A DNA stretch of 64,000 nucleotides. Source: Sipunculus nudus (taxonomy: Eukaryota; Annelida; Sipuncula; Golfingiida; Sipunculidae). The translations under genes and the position numbers were made by a program. Shown one piece after another: positions 24,106 through 53,733 of the stretch. The DNA lies in NCBI GenBank assembly GCA_026874595.1, contig CM049313.1, positions 75,140,659 to 75,204,658 on the forward strand. Direction: 5' to 3'. Numbering within the stretch: the first letter of the stretch is position 1; every line of letters begins with the position of its first letter. The notes beneath the pieces were generated by a model. It ran no database searches and had not been told where the DNA came from. It saw only the letters and a program-made list of their open reading frames with translations.

Positions 24106-24687
24106 ATCAGACTTGTGTATGAAATATTATGATCTATATTTACAGATTTCGGTGCTATTTTTAACCAGCTACTTGTACAGGGGCGTCAATACAATATACA
24201 ATGATAAATTGGAAATGAAATATATCAATCATTAAAATTATAGACTTTGATTCCATTTCTGAATTTACTATGAGGTATTTTATCTAAACCTGGTTTAGAA
24301 TTAACCTATACGGGAAACGTAATACCTTAAACCCCCATACTTTATAGTAATATAGTTGAAATGCGTACCCCCCCCCCCCCCCCCCCCAATCATTGAAGAT
24401 TATTTTTACGCCACTGTACTTGTATGAAGAGTAATTAATCAGTATTTAGAGTTCAGTAAATTAATATTACCGAAACACAATTATTAAAATTATGCGATCA
24501 TATGAGTCCACACGTTTTGAACCGCTAACATGAAATGTCAAAAAATGGAACTTATGTCTTATAGTTTATTAGCATATATTTCTGGATCATTTGTTCAGAC
24601 AAAAATGCATTATTTGTAACCAGTGAAACTGGAAAGATCTGCTTATGTTATAATAAGCGTTTCACGCAAGATTGGTTAATGTGCCAA

Positions 24688-24693
24688 AATAAA
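24688..24693 (+). terminator. Candidate polyadenylation signal of the NHL gene
   Basis: AATAAA about 580 bp after the stop codon, followed by T/G-rich sequence near 24710-24745. A C run (24368-24387) lies between stop and signal. Confidence 0.45.
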
Positions 24694-24699
24694 TTAAGA

Positions 24700-25342
24700 T
24701 TTAAAACTCAAGTGTTTTGAATTTAACTCAATCTTTTTGTTTTCCCTTTACACCGGTTATTTTACAGTTAAAATTTTCAACTTGAGTGTAAATGCCATGC
24801 CACATTCAGTCGTATATATATAACTTTACCAGTATATGACCAAGCGCATGGGAAATCCAAATATTTACAATTATACATACACCAAAGGGACAAACAACGG
24901 AAGTTCACAAAGGCCGAAAGATACTTAAAATGCTTCAGTTATAAAGCGGTCCATAAGAACACCGTTTACTGCCAACCATTTTCAATTATAGGATCAACCT
25001 TTAGAACTGTAATTTTAAGGATTTCCTTCATAGGGTCCCGCACAGGTGTCTCATTCTCCATAGAGCTGGTCTGTTGCCAATGGGTCTGTCACGAATGGGA
25101 CGCATCTGGGGCAAATACATCATGATGACAAAATATCTTAAAATCTTATTAAGTCAATGCACATCGCCAAAATATTTCTCCCCTTAAAGGTACATAGGTA
25201 CACCGTATAAAATAAAACATCTATCCCCCCTAACCATTAAGGATTCTGCAACCACTTATATTGGAGTTATTACGTCTTGAGACAGACAACTATTACCATG
25301 CTGAATAATGAAGTGCTAAAATAATTTTCTTTAACTTTTTTT
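24700..25342. other. Intergenic DNA, nothing recognised
   Basis: AT-rich sequence without recognised exon or repeat unit. Confidence 0.5.
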
Positions 25343-25947
25343 AGCTCAGCTGACTGAAAGTCATCTGAGATATACTAGTAGTCATCACTCTTTGTCCGTC
25401 GTCTGTCCCTCTGCCTGTTAATAAGCAAAAATCGTAACCGCTTGACCTGGAATTTTCTTATTTGACGTCAAGTGAGGTCCATGAAAAATCTCCTTTGAAA
25501 TATAAAGTTAGTTCTCTGTAACCCATATCCTTCGAGAAATGCCCCCCCCCCCCCGAGTTATTAAAAATCTGATACAAAAGCTCAAGTATCTGAACAACTA
25601 ATGCATCGATCAACATGGTTCTTTTCATACATATGCATCATGGATTGTTTCATCAGTTCCAGCAGACTGTTGGCGCAACCTGGATTATTTTTCGAAATTT
25701 TACGCATTTTTTCTCCTTTTAGGGCACAAATTGTAACCATTGCACCTAGAATCTTCTAACGTGACATCAAAAGAAGTCCATGAAAAAAAATCTCCTTGGA
25801 AACTTGAACTTAGGTCTATGTACCCATATCATTTGAACTATGCTTCAGTTGAATTGGGATACTCACCTACAAGATTAAGCTTTCAGATGATAAAATTCCT
25901 TTTGCGAAGGTCTTCCTTGACAGCTGAGCGTCATGACCCCTGGCGTT
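25343..25947 (-). mobile_element. Family 1 element, near-complete reversed copy
   Basis: The left edge is the family 3' hairpin AGCTCAGCTGACT/AGTCATCTGAGA (25343-25370), then TTTGTCCGTCGTCTGTCC. The right edge GACAGCTGAGCGTCATGACC is the reversed family 5' end (compare TGACCCATGGGTCATGACGC at 46622). Between them lie two diverged core units, the first with a 13-base C run at 25542-25554. GCTCAGCT near the left edge and AGCTGAGC near the right edge are complementary. About 605 bp, no ORF. Confidence 0.75.
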
Positions 25948-26204
25948 CCTTTATGCATCATTAAATGGTTTAAGGCCACATCACTGTGCAAATGCGATTT
26001 ATACCTAACCGGCTTGTTTTTACATGCTTAATAAATTTTATGCTCATTTGAATTTTTACAGCATTTTATATCAATTGACACATTGTTTATTATTATGCTC
26101 TAGCTCATGTCAGTTTTCTATAATTTACAGGGCCATTTCCTCTTAGCTTTACAAATGCTAATTTGCATGAACTAGGGACTAAAGAGATTCGACGATCAGC
26201 TGAA

Positions 26205-27030
26205 TTTGTCTAAAAGGATATTTTTTTAAAAGAATTTATTCAGAATGACAGTCCTGTGACCTTAACCAATGATCTTGTGACCAAAAAAATCTTAGGCCTT
26301 ATTATCCTTGAACTTGCAGCATTTAAATTATTGTTACAATCTTTCAAAAAGTGACCTTGTCCGTTGAACACTAAACCTCAATATCTAGAGATTTCCTTAC
26401 TTTTGGCAAGTATGCCATGAGTGAAAGATGGAAAGTTTGGGATGAAAAGTTGAATTTACATTGCTCCAAACCCTTTTTAAAGATGTGGCTTCTGTGAACT
26501 TCAACTTTGATCTCTAGACCTTGAAAAAAAGTTGGGCTTGAAATGCATACACATCCTTCTATTTAGAAATGGGACCTGTGACCTTGACCTTTGGACCCCA
26601 AAATCGACAGTTCTTACTTTAGAGGTGAGCCATATATAAGTTAATTTTGAAACCAATATGTCAATATAAAAAACTTGAACCTTATTTGTGAACAGATGGC
26701 CCCTAAGACCTTGACCTTTGACCTTGTGACCGCAAATTCATTTACGCTCTCCCTATACTGGCAAGTCAGCTAAATGCGCAAGATAGAAGGTTTGGGGTGA
26801 AAAGCTTGGCTTAAAATGCGGCCATAATCTTTACTGTGCGAGTCCTGTGACCTTGACCCTTGACCTCCTGACCCAAAAATCGAATATGTTCTTGCTTGTA
26901 AGTCAAGTTTGAAATCCATGTGTCAATCCAACCTGGAGTTATCATCTGGAAACAAATTGTGTGGCTGACAGATGGACAGACAGGGTGATTACTATAGGGC
27001 ATCCACTTGTGATCAATAAACACCAGGTTT
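26205..27030 (+). repeat. GACCTTGACC-type tandem units ending in a family-3-like 3' motif
   Basis: About five diverged units of 120-160 bp with TGTGACCTTGACCTTTGACC or close variants, CCCAAAAATCGA-like words and AAG(A/T)TGGAA(A/G)GTTTGGG. The right edge ACAGATGGACAGACAGGGTG ATTACTATAGGGCATCC matches the 3' end of the element at 19507-20519 (GTGATCACTATAGGGCACC), so these units are probably the core of another element. Confidence 0.72.
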
Positions 27031-27067
27031 TGGGACACTAGATGTCATGATTGTTGTCATTTTATAG

Positions 27068-27830
27068 TAAAACAAGTGACCCATGGGTCATGCCGCTCAG
27101 CCGACTGACATGTTGACAATATGTCCTTGCACAGGAAACTAATTAAGATAATAAAGGTGACATCATCACTCATGCATATTAACTTAAATTCATCAAGACC
27201 CATTAGCACACCAAATTTGATGAGAATCCAACCCGCCTTTCCTGAGGAACCTGGCAATTTGTGTGTATTTTTCATTACTTCTGGGATGCTCAAACATACC
27301 CCAAAACTCTGAGAATATCGGTCACAATGACCCAATTTCTGGTTTTGAGGGGAGAACTTTTGAGGAACTCTCAGGATGCCAAGTGAGAAGATTCTGGGTC
27401 CAATGGTTATGATTTGTGCCCTACTTTGGTATCAAATTTTCAAATATTCTGGGGTGTGCTTATAAGCCCCATTGCTCAAAGAATATAGGTAGGCCTAACT
27501 GAGACCTAATTTCATGTTTCCAAGGAGACTTTTTATGGACCTCCCTGGATTTTAAATAAGAAGATTCTAGGTTCAATTATTATAATTTGCGCCCTGCTTT
27601 GGTATCAAATTTTCAATTATGCTAGGGGTGCTTATAAGCCCCATAGCTCAGAAAATATGGGTAACAGAGACCAAAATTCAGGTTTCCAAGGATATTTTTC
27701 ATTGACCTCCCTGCCCTGTTAACAAACGACCGCATGTTTGAAGGTCTCAAAAACAGAGCAAATGCACAAGGGGCCCATGGGTCACGGCGCTTAGTTGAAG
27801 TTTGAAATTTATGCAAATGCAAAATATGCA
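27068..27830 (+). mobile_element. Family 1 5' end and core units
   Basis: Starts AACAAG followed by the perfect palindrome TGACCCATGGGTCA (27077-27090) and TGCCGCTCAGCCGACTGACA. Core units follow, with GCTTATAAGCCCCAT(A/T)GCTC and AATATGGGTAACAGAGACC-type words. A second, degenerate 5' end (GGGCCCATGGGTCACGGCGC) lies at 27771-27791. No matching 3' hairpin is adjacent. Confidence 0.65.
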
Positions 27831-28930
27831 AAATATTCTATTGTAATGTTTTTCATTTATATAAGCATATGAGAAGCTAAGAGGAAAGGGGCCCTCCTAC
27901 TTTGTTATAGCAAAGTTTTAAATATATGTTTCCAAAACTAATACTCTGACAAGACTGTTATGAAGAAAAACAGTAAAGGTTTTGAGATACTGTGATGCAT
28001 ATGAAAAAATTACAGATGGACAGGCAAGTGGACAGAATGGACAAATACCTTTATTTCACTTTCAAGGGAATAATGCATTTAAGTTTATATTAAAGCCTAT
28101 TTTTTAGCATATCCACTTTTTCAATTAACAGTTTTTATCAGATTCATTTTTTATTTATTTACAAGTTTTATTAATTTGTGATAAAAAAAATCTTAAAATA
28201 TAAGTTAAAATATCAGAATTTTAAGTTGCAATCATTATTTATTTATCCAGAGTGTAGCTCATATCGGGTCATATTATGCATACGCATATATTTTATTATT
28301 TTTAAATCACAAATGTTTAAAGTGAATTTAAAAGAAAATAATGCCACACCATAGCATCTTCAAGATTATTCCTTAAATCACTATTGAAAAGTGTTGAACA
28401 TTGGAGCTTTCAGTACATGCTTAATTTTATTCACCGAAATAAAATATTCAGTAAATCTGATAAAATAAAACCATCTTTTCAAATAAAGTATACACACTGT
28501 TAGTCAAATGAGGGACAAAAATCATCATTGTGCTAATTACTATCTCAGCTATATTTTTTTACTGGAATAAATGTTCAATATCACACCTGGTGAAGTTTTT
28601 ACTCTTCGGAAGTAAAGAATACTTATCTGTTGAACATCCACACTTTCATATAGCAATACACCACTTTGTTGACACAATTAAATGTGCACTTTAATCATTG
28701 AAACCCTGGTGGTACAAAACAAAATCTAAAATGTAGCACAGCCTGGAATGAATCAAATACAGAAAATTATAACATTCATCTAGTTTATGCACAATCAGGG
28801 GGAGGGGGGGGGGTGCAGGACAGAGGGGAAGCCTGCTAATAGTGGCCAAGCTGAGCCAAGGCAAGCTGCATGGAGAGGGTTACATAATACAAGTGAAGGC
28901 TGTACTATACTATGTGGGCCCGATGTAAAC
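27831..28930. other. AT-rich intergenic DNA
   Basis: No exon recognised. A G-rich tract GGGGGAGGGGGGGGGG lies at 28798-28814. Confidence 0.5.
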
Positions 28931-28934
28931 AACA

Positions 28935-29566
28935 CTTGACATGGTGTATGGAAACTTGAATAAAAGCTTCTCTTTTCAATCAATTCCTTTAAAATTTCAA
29001 ATTTTAAAAGATTAAATCCATATATATTTATATATGCTGTGAAAATTAAATCAACAGTGCTTACAGGGGAAAAACGTGCCATAGCCAAATTTGGTCAAAA
29101 TTTAAGGTATTGATTTTTTTATTTATGCTAATAACTTAAAAAAATTTGCAAAATTCAGATCTAATTTTGGGGTTAACAATTGAATCTTGATTTAATAAAG
29201 TTATATCCCTGAAAAAAGTCTCCAGCTTCAGCAATTCTCATGTTAAGTGAGTGAATATATTTTTTGTTTTAAAAAATTGCATTATATTTGGACTTCAAAA
29301 TAATATTTAATACTGAACTAATTTTTGGTATGTTAATAGAAAATGTATGGAAGAATATGAATACTAAATATAATCAAAAACAGACCAGTGGTTTCGATAT
29401 AAGGCAGCCTTGAAGTGTAACAATGGCTTTTTTTTATGAAGAAATTTTGGATTCATAGGTCCAACGGTTTCAAAACGTGCCCTGTTAACGGACGGACGGC
29501 CGGACGGACGACGGACAAAAGACCACGACTCTAGCTCAGATGAATTAAAGTCAGCTGAGTTAATAA
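28935..29566 (+). mobile_element. Family 1 element, forward copy of the 9.1-9.9 kb element
   Basis: This is similar in reverse complement to 9138-9860 along its length. It ends with GGACGGACGGCCGGACGGAC microsatellite, GACCACGACTCTAGCTCAGA and the terminal hairpin AGCTCAGATGAATT/AAAGTCAGCTGAGT (to about 29560). No ORF. Confidence 0.75.
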
Positions 29567-29599
29567 AAATTGGAAAAAAAACCAGGAGAACTGATTAAA

Positions 29600-31219
29600 C
29601 ACTCCATGATAAATGTCCATGCAAAGAATCATGGCAAACAATGCACAATTTGTTGAGATACTAGTGCTTTTGTATTAAATTTTAAGTTATTCTTGGGGGT
29701 CTACTAAGCCCCATAGCTCAGAGCATATAGGAAACAGAGACCTTATTTCAGGTTTCCACAGAGATATTTTATTGACCTCTCAGCAATGATAAGAGAGAAG
29801 ATTCTAGGTCCAATAGTTACATTTGTACCCTGTTAACAGATGACTACATCTTTTAAGGACTCAAAAACAGAGAAAAAAAATCATTAAAAAATCGAAAAAA
29901 ATACAGGTGGTGCCACCAGTCAGCAGGAACTGATGAAACACTCCATGATGAATATGCATGCAAAGAAAAATGGCAATCCATGAACTATTTTTGAGATACT
30001 AGAGCTTTTGTATCAAATTTTTAGTTGTTCTTTGAGGAACTTCAAAGCCCTGTAGCTCAGAGGTTATGGGTAACAGAGACGTAATTCCAGGTTTCCAAGA
30101 AAACTTTTAATGGGCCTCCCTGCATGTCATGATAAAAGATTCTAGGCCCAGTGGTTACGATTTGTGCCCTGTTAACATATGAACGCATCTTTTAAGGTAA
30201 AAAAAATAGAGGAAAAAAATCGAAAAAATACAGGTGGCGCTACCAGTCTACAGACACTGATGGAACACTCCATGACCAATATCCATGCAAAGAATCATGG
30301 TGGTCAACGTATTAGTTGTTCAGATACTTGAGCTTTTGTATTAAATTTTCCATTAATCTGGGGGTACTTCAGAGCCCCATAGCACGAAGTATATTGGTAA
30401 CAGAAACTTTATTCAAGGTTTCTACAGAGCATTTTCATGGGCATCCCTGCATGTTAAGAGAGAAGATCCTCGGTCCAGTTCTTAGGATTTGTGCCCTGTT
30501 AACAGATGACCGCATCTAAGGAGGTCTCAAAATTAGAGAAAAAAAAAATTCGTAAAAATCGAAAAAAAATCCAGGTAGCGCCACCGGTCTGCAGAAACTG
30601 AGGAAAAATTCCATGACCAATATCAATGCAAAAAATCATGGTTATCAATGCATTAGTTGTTCAGATACTGGAGCTTTTGTATCAAATTTCCATTCTTCTG
30701 GGGAGTACTTCAGAGCCCCATAGCTCGAAGAATATAGGTAACAGAGACCTTATTCCAGGTTTCCACAGAGAATTTCCATCGGCATCCCTGCATGTCATGA
30801 TAAAAGATTCTAGGTCCAGTGGTTACGATTTGTGCCCTGTTAACATATGACCGCATCTTTTAAGGTCTAAAAAATAGAGGAAAAAAATCGAAAAAAAACA
30901 GGTGGCGCTACCAATCTACAGACACTGATGACACACTCCATGACCAATATCCATGCAAAGAATCATGGTGGTTAATGTATTAGTTGTTCAGATACTTGAG
31001 CTTTTGTATCAAATTTTCCATTATTCTGGGGGGGGGGGGGGGTACTTCAGAGCCCCATAGCACGAAGAATATGGGTAACAGAGACCTTATTCCAGGTTTC
31101 CACAGAGTATTTTCATGGACCTCCCTGCATGTTAAGAGAGAAGATCATAGGTCCAGTTCTTAGGATTTGTGCCCTGTTAACAGATGACCGCATCTTCATT
31201 GGTCTCATATATAGAGAAA
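29600..31219 (+). repeat. Tandem core units of family 1, ~330 bp each
   Basis: Units start with CAGGTGGCGCCACCAGTCTG-type words at about 29903, 30230, 30571 and 30898 and contain AATCATGGTGATCAATGCAT, TTCAGATACTTGAGCTTTTG, AGAGCCCCATAGC and GATTTGTGCCCTGTTAACAG. The array is cut at 31219 by the family 2 element and resumes at 32257-32700. A G run (31027-31043) sits inside one unit. Confidence 0.85.
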
Positions 31220-32251
31220 ACTAGAATATCAGAAGAAGCTGACAAAAGCCCTCAGCCAAAACAACAGTGTTTAGAGGTGGTAACAGTTACAAGTACTAAA
31301 TATCTGTTTTCACATGGATGTATATCTGTACATGTCTCAGTTATAAATTTAAAATGGAGAGGTATGTACCATGATTCATAACAATCCACCAAATGCTTCC
31401 TGAAAAATAAGCTTCTAAGTTTTATTCTATTATAAGCTCTGTGACCTTGAAAAGTAGGTCAAGGTCACCCATCTTCGAACTTGACCGAGATTTTGTAGAT
31501 ATACGTCTTCACCAAAGAAATAAAATTCCTCTTGTGAATTCTTTTAGAGATATCCCGCTCACGAGGCTAAAGTTGAAAAATCCAAGAAAAATTCATTAAA
31601 AATCAGAAATTGCAGGTGGCGCCCCCAAACTTGTGCAGCAGTTACAGACCATCAGTCCCTATGATCATAGTAAGAATTGTGAAAATTAACCCAATGGTTC
31701 CTGAGAAATAAGCTTCTAAATGTTTTTTTTTTATAATCCGCTCTAAAACGTAGAAAAATAGGTCAAGGTCACCCATCTTCGAACTTTACCGAGATTTTGT
31801 CAATATACATCTTCACCGAAAAAATAAAATTCCTACGGTGAATCCTTTTAGAGATATCCCGCTCACAAGCCCAAAGTTGAAAAATCCGAGAAAAATTCAT
31901 TAAAAATCAGAAATTGCAGGTGGCGCCCCCAAACTTGTGCAGCAGTTACAGACCATCAATCCCTATGATCATAGTAAGAATTGTGAAAATCCACCAAATG
32001 GTTCCTGAGGAATAAGCATCTAAGTGTTTTTCTATAATCAGCTCTAAAATGTAGAAAAATAGGTCAAGGTCACCCATCTTCGAACTTGACCGAGATTTTG
32101 TCGATATACATTTTTACCGAGGAAATAAAATTCTGATGGTGAATCCTTTTCAAGATATTCCGCTCACAGGGTAAAAGTTAACGGACGCCGGACGGACGGA
32201 CGGACAGCTTGGGTGACGAGAATAGCCCATCAGCCTAAGGGCTGAGGGCTA
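31220..32251 (+). mobile_element. Family 2 element, complete copy A (three core units)
   Basis: Starts ACTAGAATATCAG inside the family 1 array and ends with the hairpin TAGCCCATCAGCC-TAA-GGGCTGAGGGCTA (32223-32251). Three core units begin near 31437, 31740 and 32040, each with AGGTCAAGGTCACCCATCTT and GATATCCCGCTCAC. A GGAC microsatellite (about 32185-32208) precedes the hairpin. The 5' motif AGCCCTCAGCC (31247-31257) is the exact reverse complement of GGCTGAGGGCT (32240-32250). Flanking family 1 sequence continues on both sides across an A tract. Confidence 0.88.
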
Positions 32252-32256
32252 AAAAA

Positions 32257-32700
32257 TTGTAAAATAAAAAAATACAGTTGGCTCTACCAATCTGCAGAAA
32301 GTGTTGAAACACTCCATGACCAAAATACTTGCAAAAAATCATGGTTATCAATGCATTAGTTGTTCAGATACTGGTGGCGCCACCAGTCTACAGACACTGA
32401 TGGAACACTCCATGACCAATATCCATGCAAAGAATCATGGTGATCAACGTAGTAGTTGTTCAGATACTTGAGCTTTTGTATCAAATTTTCCATTATTCTG
32501 GGGAGTACTTCAGAGCCCCACGCTCGAAGAATATGGGTAACAGAGACCTAATTTTAGGTTTCCAAGGAGACTTTTCATGGACCTCCCTGCATATTAAGAA
32601 AGAAGATTCTAGGTCCAGTTGTTATGATTTGTGCCCTGTTAACAGATGACAGATGATGATCTTTTAAGGTCTCAAAATTAGAGAAAAAAATCGTAAAAAA
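32257..32700 (+). repeat. Continuation of the family 1 core array
   Basis: Starts with the remainder of the interrupted A-rich segment, a short unit at about 32273 and a full unit from 32373 to about 32690 with the same word order as 29903-31219. It ends in an A-rich tract. Confidence 0.8.
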
Positions 32701-32881
32701 AAAATAAAAACAAGGCCTACAGGCCTAATGCGAACCTGTGCAAAGTATGGGAGTATGAATGGAGGTTAATTTTTAAAATTCAATATTGATCCTCCAAAGT
32801 CCTGCACATCTACCTTAGTCATTATGATTTCAGCAATATGGATGTTTCGGACCTGCAAGTTTCAGACTAGGACATTTTAAA

Positions 32882-33940
32882 ACTAGAATATGGGTAGTCG
32901 ACAAGCGACTATGTGTATCCACAGAAATCAGAGTGGGACAGGTGAAGTGAGGTATGGATTAAGTGGCAAGGGGAATAGAGTGAGGTGTGTTGCATATTAG
33001 CATGGATGCCTGCAGCGTAAACGTGAATGTAGGTGGTGCCACCTGTCATAAAACTGAGGAAATTGTCCAGGATGTATAAACCTGCAAACTTTCAGGTGGA
33101 TAAGTCAAACCACTGCTGAGATACGAGTGAATTTATCCCAAGGCAGATGAACAAATGGACGCTGTGCATAAGTGGTTGCAGGTGGCGCCAACAGTTTTGC
33201 CTATGATGAAGAGCTATGTGAGATCTAAACACAAGCAAAATTTTGGCTGAATCGGTCAAACGGTCCCCGAGATATAAGCTTGGTTGTCTGCAGCGTAAAC
33301 GTGAATGTAGGTGGTGCCACCTGTCATAAAATCAAGAAAACTGTCCAGGATGTATAAACCTGCAAACTTTCAGGTGGATAAGTCAAACCACTTCTGAGAT
33401 ACGAGTGATTTTATCCCAAGGCAGATGAACAGATGGACTGTGCAAAAATGGTTATAGGTGGCGCCACCAGTTCTGTCTATGATAAAGAGCTATGTGAGAT
33501 CTATAAACATGCAAAATTTTGGCCCAAACGGTCAAATGGTTCCCGACATATGAGCTTGGATGTCTGCAGAGTAAATGTGAATGTAAGTGGCACCACCTGT
33601 CATAAAATCGAGAAAGCTTTCCAGGATGTATAAACCTGCAAAATTTCAGGTGGAAAAGTCAAACCACTTCTGAGTTATGAGTGATTTTATCCCAAGGCAG
33701 ATGACCGGATGGACGCTGTGCAAAAATGGTTTTAGTGTATGTTATAAAGCTATCAAAGGGCTACATTTGTGCAATATATATTTTTAGCCTGATCGGTCAA
33801 ACGGTTCGTGAGATATGTGGGTTTATGTGTGGAAACAGACGCACAAATGGACGCTGGGCAGCGAGGAAAGGTCAGAGGTCAACCAAAAATGAGGGCGCAG
33901 CTGTTCACATGACCTGATGATAAACCCGATTCGCTTAAAA
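32882..33940 (+). mobile_element. Family 4 element, copy A
   Basis: Starts ACTAGAATATGGG followed by the hairpin TAGTCG-ACAAG-CGACTA (32895-32911) and TGTGTATCC. Core units of about 278 bp begin near 33031, 33310 and 33587 (GGTGGTGCCACCTGTCATAA; each also has AGCTATGTGAGATCTA and GGTCAAACGGTTCCCGA-type words). It ends near 33940 after GCAGCTGTTCACATGACC. The full 3' hairpin seen in copy B is absent here. Confidence 0.78.
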
Positions 33941-34344
33941 TGCAAACCAATTTTTTTCAAACAGTTGAAAGATATAGTCCCAATATTCTGGGAATTCTGC
34001 ATCTAGACATTGTGTCTAGACCTCTAGAGGCTGTGTCTAGACGTCTAGACCCATTGTCTAGACACCCGCAAGAGCCAGGTCAGATGCCTTGGTGATGTCT
34101 GGACCCCACCTGTTTGTACTGAGTGATCTCTTGACTTGGCTGCTGAAACTCAGCAGGTTGTCAAATCTGTTTTCAAACAGAAAGCCTTTTTCAATTGGCT
34201 ACAATGCTTTTTTAAAGCTGTATTTACCCAATCTATTCTTATTAAACTGGCAGAACCCTACCATAGAATAATTCTTGTAAAGTTTAAACCAATCAGCTTA
34301 ACAGTTTCATCATAAATCAGTGTATAAGCTAGAAGAGTTTAAAA
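33941..34344. other. Unique intergenic stretch with a TCTAGA cluster
   Basis: Six TCTAGA hexamers occur between 34002 and 34062, including CCTCTAGAGG and GTCTAGAC palindromes. No gene recognised in the rest. Confidence 0.6.
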
Positions 34345-34868
34345 TTACATTTTCGCTTGTAAAAAACACATCAATGCAGGTGGCGCCACCAATACCTCAA
34401 TTTCAGATATGACATATGTGACAAACATTGGTATAAAATTTGGTGATTATAGTTCTAGCTGTTTCTGAGATTTTAATTTTGGTGTGCTATTTTGGACAGA
34501 TGACTTAGTTCAACCTCCTGTAACTTTGTCCTGTAACTGCGAAAAATCTCTGAACTGGAACCATTCGAACAAACTTGAGAAAGATTGTTCCAGGGATCAT
34601 TCCTGTGAAAATTGGACAATTTGGCTGGACAGTTTCAGAGAAGAATATTTTTAAAGCTTTTTTAGCTTTTTCCCTATAAAATCTAAGAAAATGCAGTTAG
34701 AAAAAAATAACAACATCCGATAGTTTTTCAGATGACTGATTATTTGCAAAAAATTTGGTGATGCTAGCTTCTGCCGTTTTTGAGATAGCTATGGTTAACG
34801 TACATACGCCACACGACATACGATGCACGATGCCGCACCATCACATAAGCTCACAGGTTCGCTAAAAA
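34345..34868 (+). mobile_element. Family B element (related to 14.9-15.9 kb)
   Basis: Shares, in reverse complement, the units at 15050-15850 (for example CATTCGAACAAACTTGAGAA, ATTGGACAATTTGGCTGGAC) and the terminus at 14923-14980. The right edge reads CGCACCATCACATAAGCTCA CAGGTTCGCTAAAA and abuts the next family 1 unit. Confidence 0.68.
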
Positions 34869-35605
34869 TACAGGTAGCGCCACCAGTCTCCAGAAACTGA
34901 TGAAACGCTCCATGATCAATATCTATGCAAAGAATCATGGTGATCAATGCATTAGTTGTTCAGATACTTGAGCTTTTGTATCAAATTTTCCATTATTCTG
35001 GGGGGTAATTTGGAGCCTCATAGCTCAAAGAATATGGGCAACAGAGATCTAATTCTAGGTTTTCATTGAGTATTTTCGTGGACCTCCCTTGATGTCAAGT
35101 TAGAAGATTCCAGGTCCAGCAGTTACGATTTATGCCCTGTTAACAGACAGACAGCCCGATGGCCAGACGGACGACGGACAAAGGGTGTTCGCTATAGCTC
35201 AGATGATTTACAGTTGAGCTAGAAAATAGAAAATTATTTGTTAAAATAAAAAATACAGGTGGCACCACCAACTTTTGGGAACTGACAAAACTAGTCATGG
35301 GCAATATTCAATGCAAGATTCATGACAATCCGTGCATTAATTATCAATATATCGGAGGTTTTGTATCAAATTTGTGATTTTTATCTGGGGTGTACTTTCA
35401 AGCCCCATAGCTAAGGGGATATAGGATGCAGTGGCCTAATTTCAGGTTTCCAAGGAGATTTTGTATTGACCTATCTCGATGTTCACTAAGAAGTTTCTAT
35501 AACCAGCAGTTATGATTTGTGCCCTTCTAACGGTAGCCAGACAGATGACGGACAACGTGCCATTCCTAAACCTCAGTTGACTTTCAGTCAGCTGTGCTAA
35601 AATAT
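34869..35605 (+). mobile_element. Two family 1 elements with 3' ends
   Basis: Two core units (from about 34868 and 35255), each followed by a 3' end: CGGACGACGGACAAAGGGTG then GCTCAGATGATTTACAGTTGAGCT ending near 35221, and AGACAGATGACGGACAACGT then CTCAGTTGACTTTCAGTCAGCTG ending near 35600. The first retains a clear hairpin. Confidence 0.7.
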
Positions 35606-35609
35606 CAAA

Positions 35610-36428
35610 AGAAATATGAACGTTTTTTACATTTGCTAATATTTTCAAAAATTCAGCTGAGTGACTTGACCCACTGTTTAAAATGATGCTGTTTATACCC
35701 CTCCCTGTTTCTAATATTTTACCCTTTTAATAAAATTATCAGCATTCATAATACAGAATGGACATGTGACTTTACTAGCCTAAAGAGATCCATCAGATTA
35801 CAGGTATATGTGATCCTGTATCAACATGTTTGACTGTAGTTTACTGTTATTGGTGTCAGACAGTGCAGTCAAGCCCGGTCACACAAAGAAACAACAAGGC
35901 CAAGTGCTGTAATGTACACAATTTCTTGTATAAATTTTCAATATGTATCAACATGTGAGACTGGAAAGACAGCAACAAGTTGACTGATAGGCCAGATTTT
36001 CTCCACTTTGTTTTCATCTGACACAGTGTAAGCCTAGTATACAGCAGTCTGAACTACAGGTCATAGCTCGACCTATAATCAAGATTACATCCAATACAAA
36101 GACCAAGACTCTGTTCTGACATACTCTGAAGGTAAATATGACACTTTTTTAAATGTCCCATTTGAAACCAGTATCACACCATCCAGTTACTGGTATACTA
36201 AGTATTTAGTAAAGTTTAACCAAGTTGAGTGTTATTTTCTTGAGAAGACAATTACATGGTTTCCCATGGTATGCTGTAATATGTTTAGTGTTTCACGTCT
36301 GACATCAGGAAATCCTTTTTACACACACACCACATTCACTCCCTCTGTGTTATGTCATTGTTTTTAAGTCCGAGAGAGATTCCAGCATTATTCCATGCAT
36401 GCATCTGTGTCCAACCCCTGTTAAGTGT
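35610..36428. other. 3' flank of PSMC3
   Basis: Includes the 3' untranslated region of the minus-strand PSMC3 gene. I see no unambiguous AATAAA on the minus strand close to the stop, so the transcript end is not assigned. Confidence 0.5.

Positions 36429-53733
<17,305 letters not shown>

Noticed and set aside
26205-27000. TGACCTTTGACC words as nuclear-receptor response elements
   Set aside because: They belong to a dispersed repeat unit present in many copies; the match to receptor half-sites alone is not evidence of regulation.
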